A stretch of DNA of 64,000 bases, taken from assembly GCF_000189415.1 (NCBI RefSeq), contig NC_015144.1, forward strand, positions 1,598,001-1,662,000, in the 5' to 3' direction. Positions 63,517-64,000 of this stretch are shown here, one piece after another (position 1 is the first letter of the stretch; each line of letters begins with the position of its first letter). The position numbers and the translations under genes are program-made. This DNA comes from Weeksella virosa DSM 16922 (GTDB taxonomy: Bacteria > Bacteroidota > Bacteroidia > Flavobacteriales > Weeksellaceae). The notes below the pieces were generated by a model that worked only from the letters and a program-made list of their open reading frames with translations, was not told the DNA's origin and ran no database searches.

Positions 63517-64000
63517 AACAGTACGATACGGTAATAATAGGGAGCGGATTAGGCGGTTTGGTTACGGCAGTAATTTTGGCAAAAGAAGGGCAGAAAGTGA
63601 TTGTTTTAGAAAAGAATAATCAATTCGGAGGAAATTTGCAAACTTTTACCCGAAATAAAACCATTTTCGATACCGGCGTTCATTATATCGGAGGACTAGA
63701 TTTGGGCCAAAATTTATACCAATATTTCACTTATTTAGAAATAATGCCCCATCTGAAATTGCAGAAACTTGATGAGAATTGTTTCGATCAAATATCATTT
63801 GACGATGTAGAAGAAACGTTTTGTTTGGCTCAAGGATATGAAAATTTCATTCAACAATTGGTAAAACATTTCCCTAAAGAAGAAAAAGCACTCCGTAAAT
63901 ATTGCCAGACCATAGAAAAGATATGCGATGCATTCCCTATGTACAATTTGAAAAAAGGAAAAATGACTTACGATGACGATATTTTATCGATTCGTTTGGT
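63513..64000 (+). CDS. NAD(P)/FAD-dependent oxidoreductase, partial (phytoene desaturase-like)
   Basis: The gene starts at ATG 63513 (overlap ATGA with the MMPL-PlsC gene) and runs off the right edge; 162 residues are visible. It begins with the dinucleotide-binding IIGSGLGGLVTAVILA (8-23) and KVIVLEKNNQFGG (28-40), followed by DTGVHYIGGL, as in the CrtI/retinol-saturase-like family. In flexirubin clusters such oxidoreductases may act on the polyene or the resorcinol. The rest of the protein is outside the window. Confidence 0.8.
   Translation, partial: MKQYDTVIIGSGLGGLVTAVILAKEGQKVIVLEKNNQFGGNLQTFTRNKTIFDTGVHYIGGLDLGQNLYQYFTYLEIMPHLKLQKLDENCFDQISFDDVEETFCLAQGYENFIQQLVKHFPKEEKALRKYCQTIEKICDAFPMYNLKKGKMTYDDDILSIRL

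Overview
The window is a gene-dense stretch of a low-GC Bacteroidota chromosome, most likely a flavobacterium of the Weeksellaceae/Flavobacteriaceae type. The reasons are a secreted protease with a type IX secretion (T9SS) C-terminal sorting domain, promoters of the Bacteroidota form (TTG, about 20 bases, then TAnnTTTG), A-rich ribosome-binding regions, a typical flavobacterial gene order (DUF4294 protein next to an M42 peptidase; rplM-rpsI-rpsB-tsf), and a flexirubin-type pigment cluster. No tRNA, rRNA, CRISPR array, insertion sequence or prophage was recognised.

Bases 1-39,500 are mostly housekeeping: a 5'-truncated branched-chain aminotransferase, mnmD and a NUDIX hydrolase, HIT protein and greA, enolase and citrate synthase, a lipid hydroxylase, an ABC exporter pair, an alkyltransferase-like protein, a metallophosphoesterase-glycosyltransferase pair, argS, two cell-envelope enzymes (deacetylase lipoprotein, MtgA), the T9SS protease, pepD, an ECF-type sigma factor followed by a previously unlisted 46-residue gene, a DUF4294-pfkA-gapA glycolytic operon, an M42 peptidase, purN-purH-purD, ribosomal protein genes, oxyR, an MsbA-like exporter, truA and a YfcE-like phosphodiesterase. 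Strong hairpin terminators separate most units. Structured leaders precede greA, rplM and rpsB.

From 39,596 to the right edge (and continuing beyond it) lies one large secondary-metabolite locus that fits flexirubin, an aryl polyene carboxylic acid esterified to a dialkylresorcinol. A flavin-dependent halogenase-like gene diverges from a 23-kb rightward run of about 25 tightly packed, often overlapping genes. These provide: the aryl starter (an MIO-type tyrosine ammonia-lyase); polyene building (three beta-ketoacyl synthases with complete active sites, a synthase-like chain-length factor without the cysteine, a short degenerate synthase-like protein, a ketoreductase, two acyl carrier proteins, three hot-dog dehydratase-like proteins, a thioesterase); the resorcinol (DarA and DarB); acyl transfer (an LpxL-like acyltransferase and a BtrH-type protein); and envelope delivery (an ABC exporter, a LolA-like chaperone, and an MMPL exporter fused to a PlsC-type acyltransferase). 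A glycosyltransferase, a polysaccharide deacetylase and an FAD oxidoreductase cut by the window end complete it. No starter-activating ligase is visible inside the window.

The points most worth following up are the BtrH-type protein as candidate for the ester-forming step, the halogenase motifs, the cysteine-less synthase homologues, the decayed methyltransferase tail on the MMPL-PlsC protein, and the nested-stem leader of rpsB.
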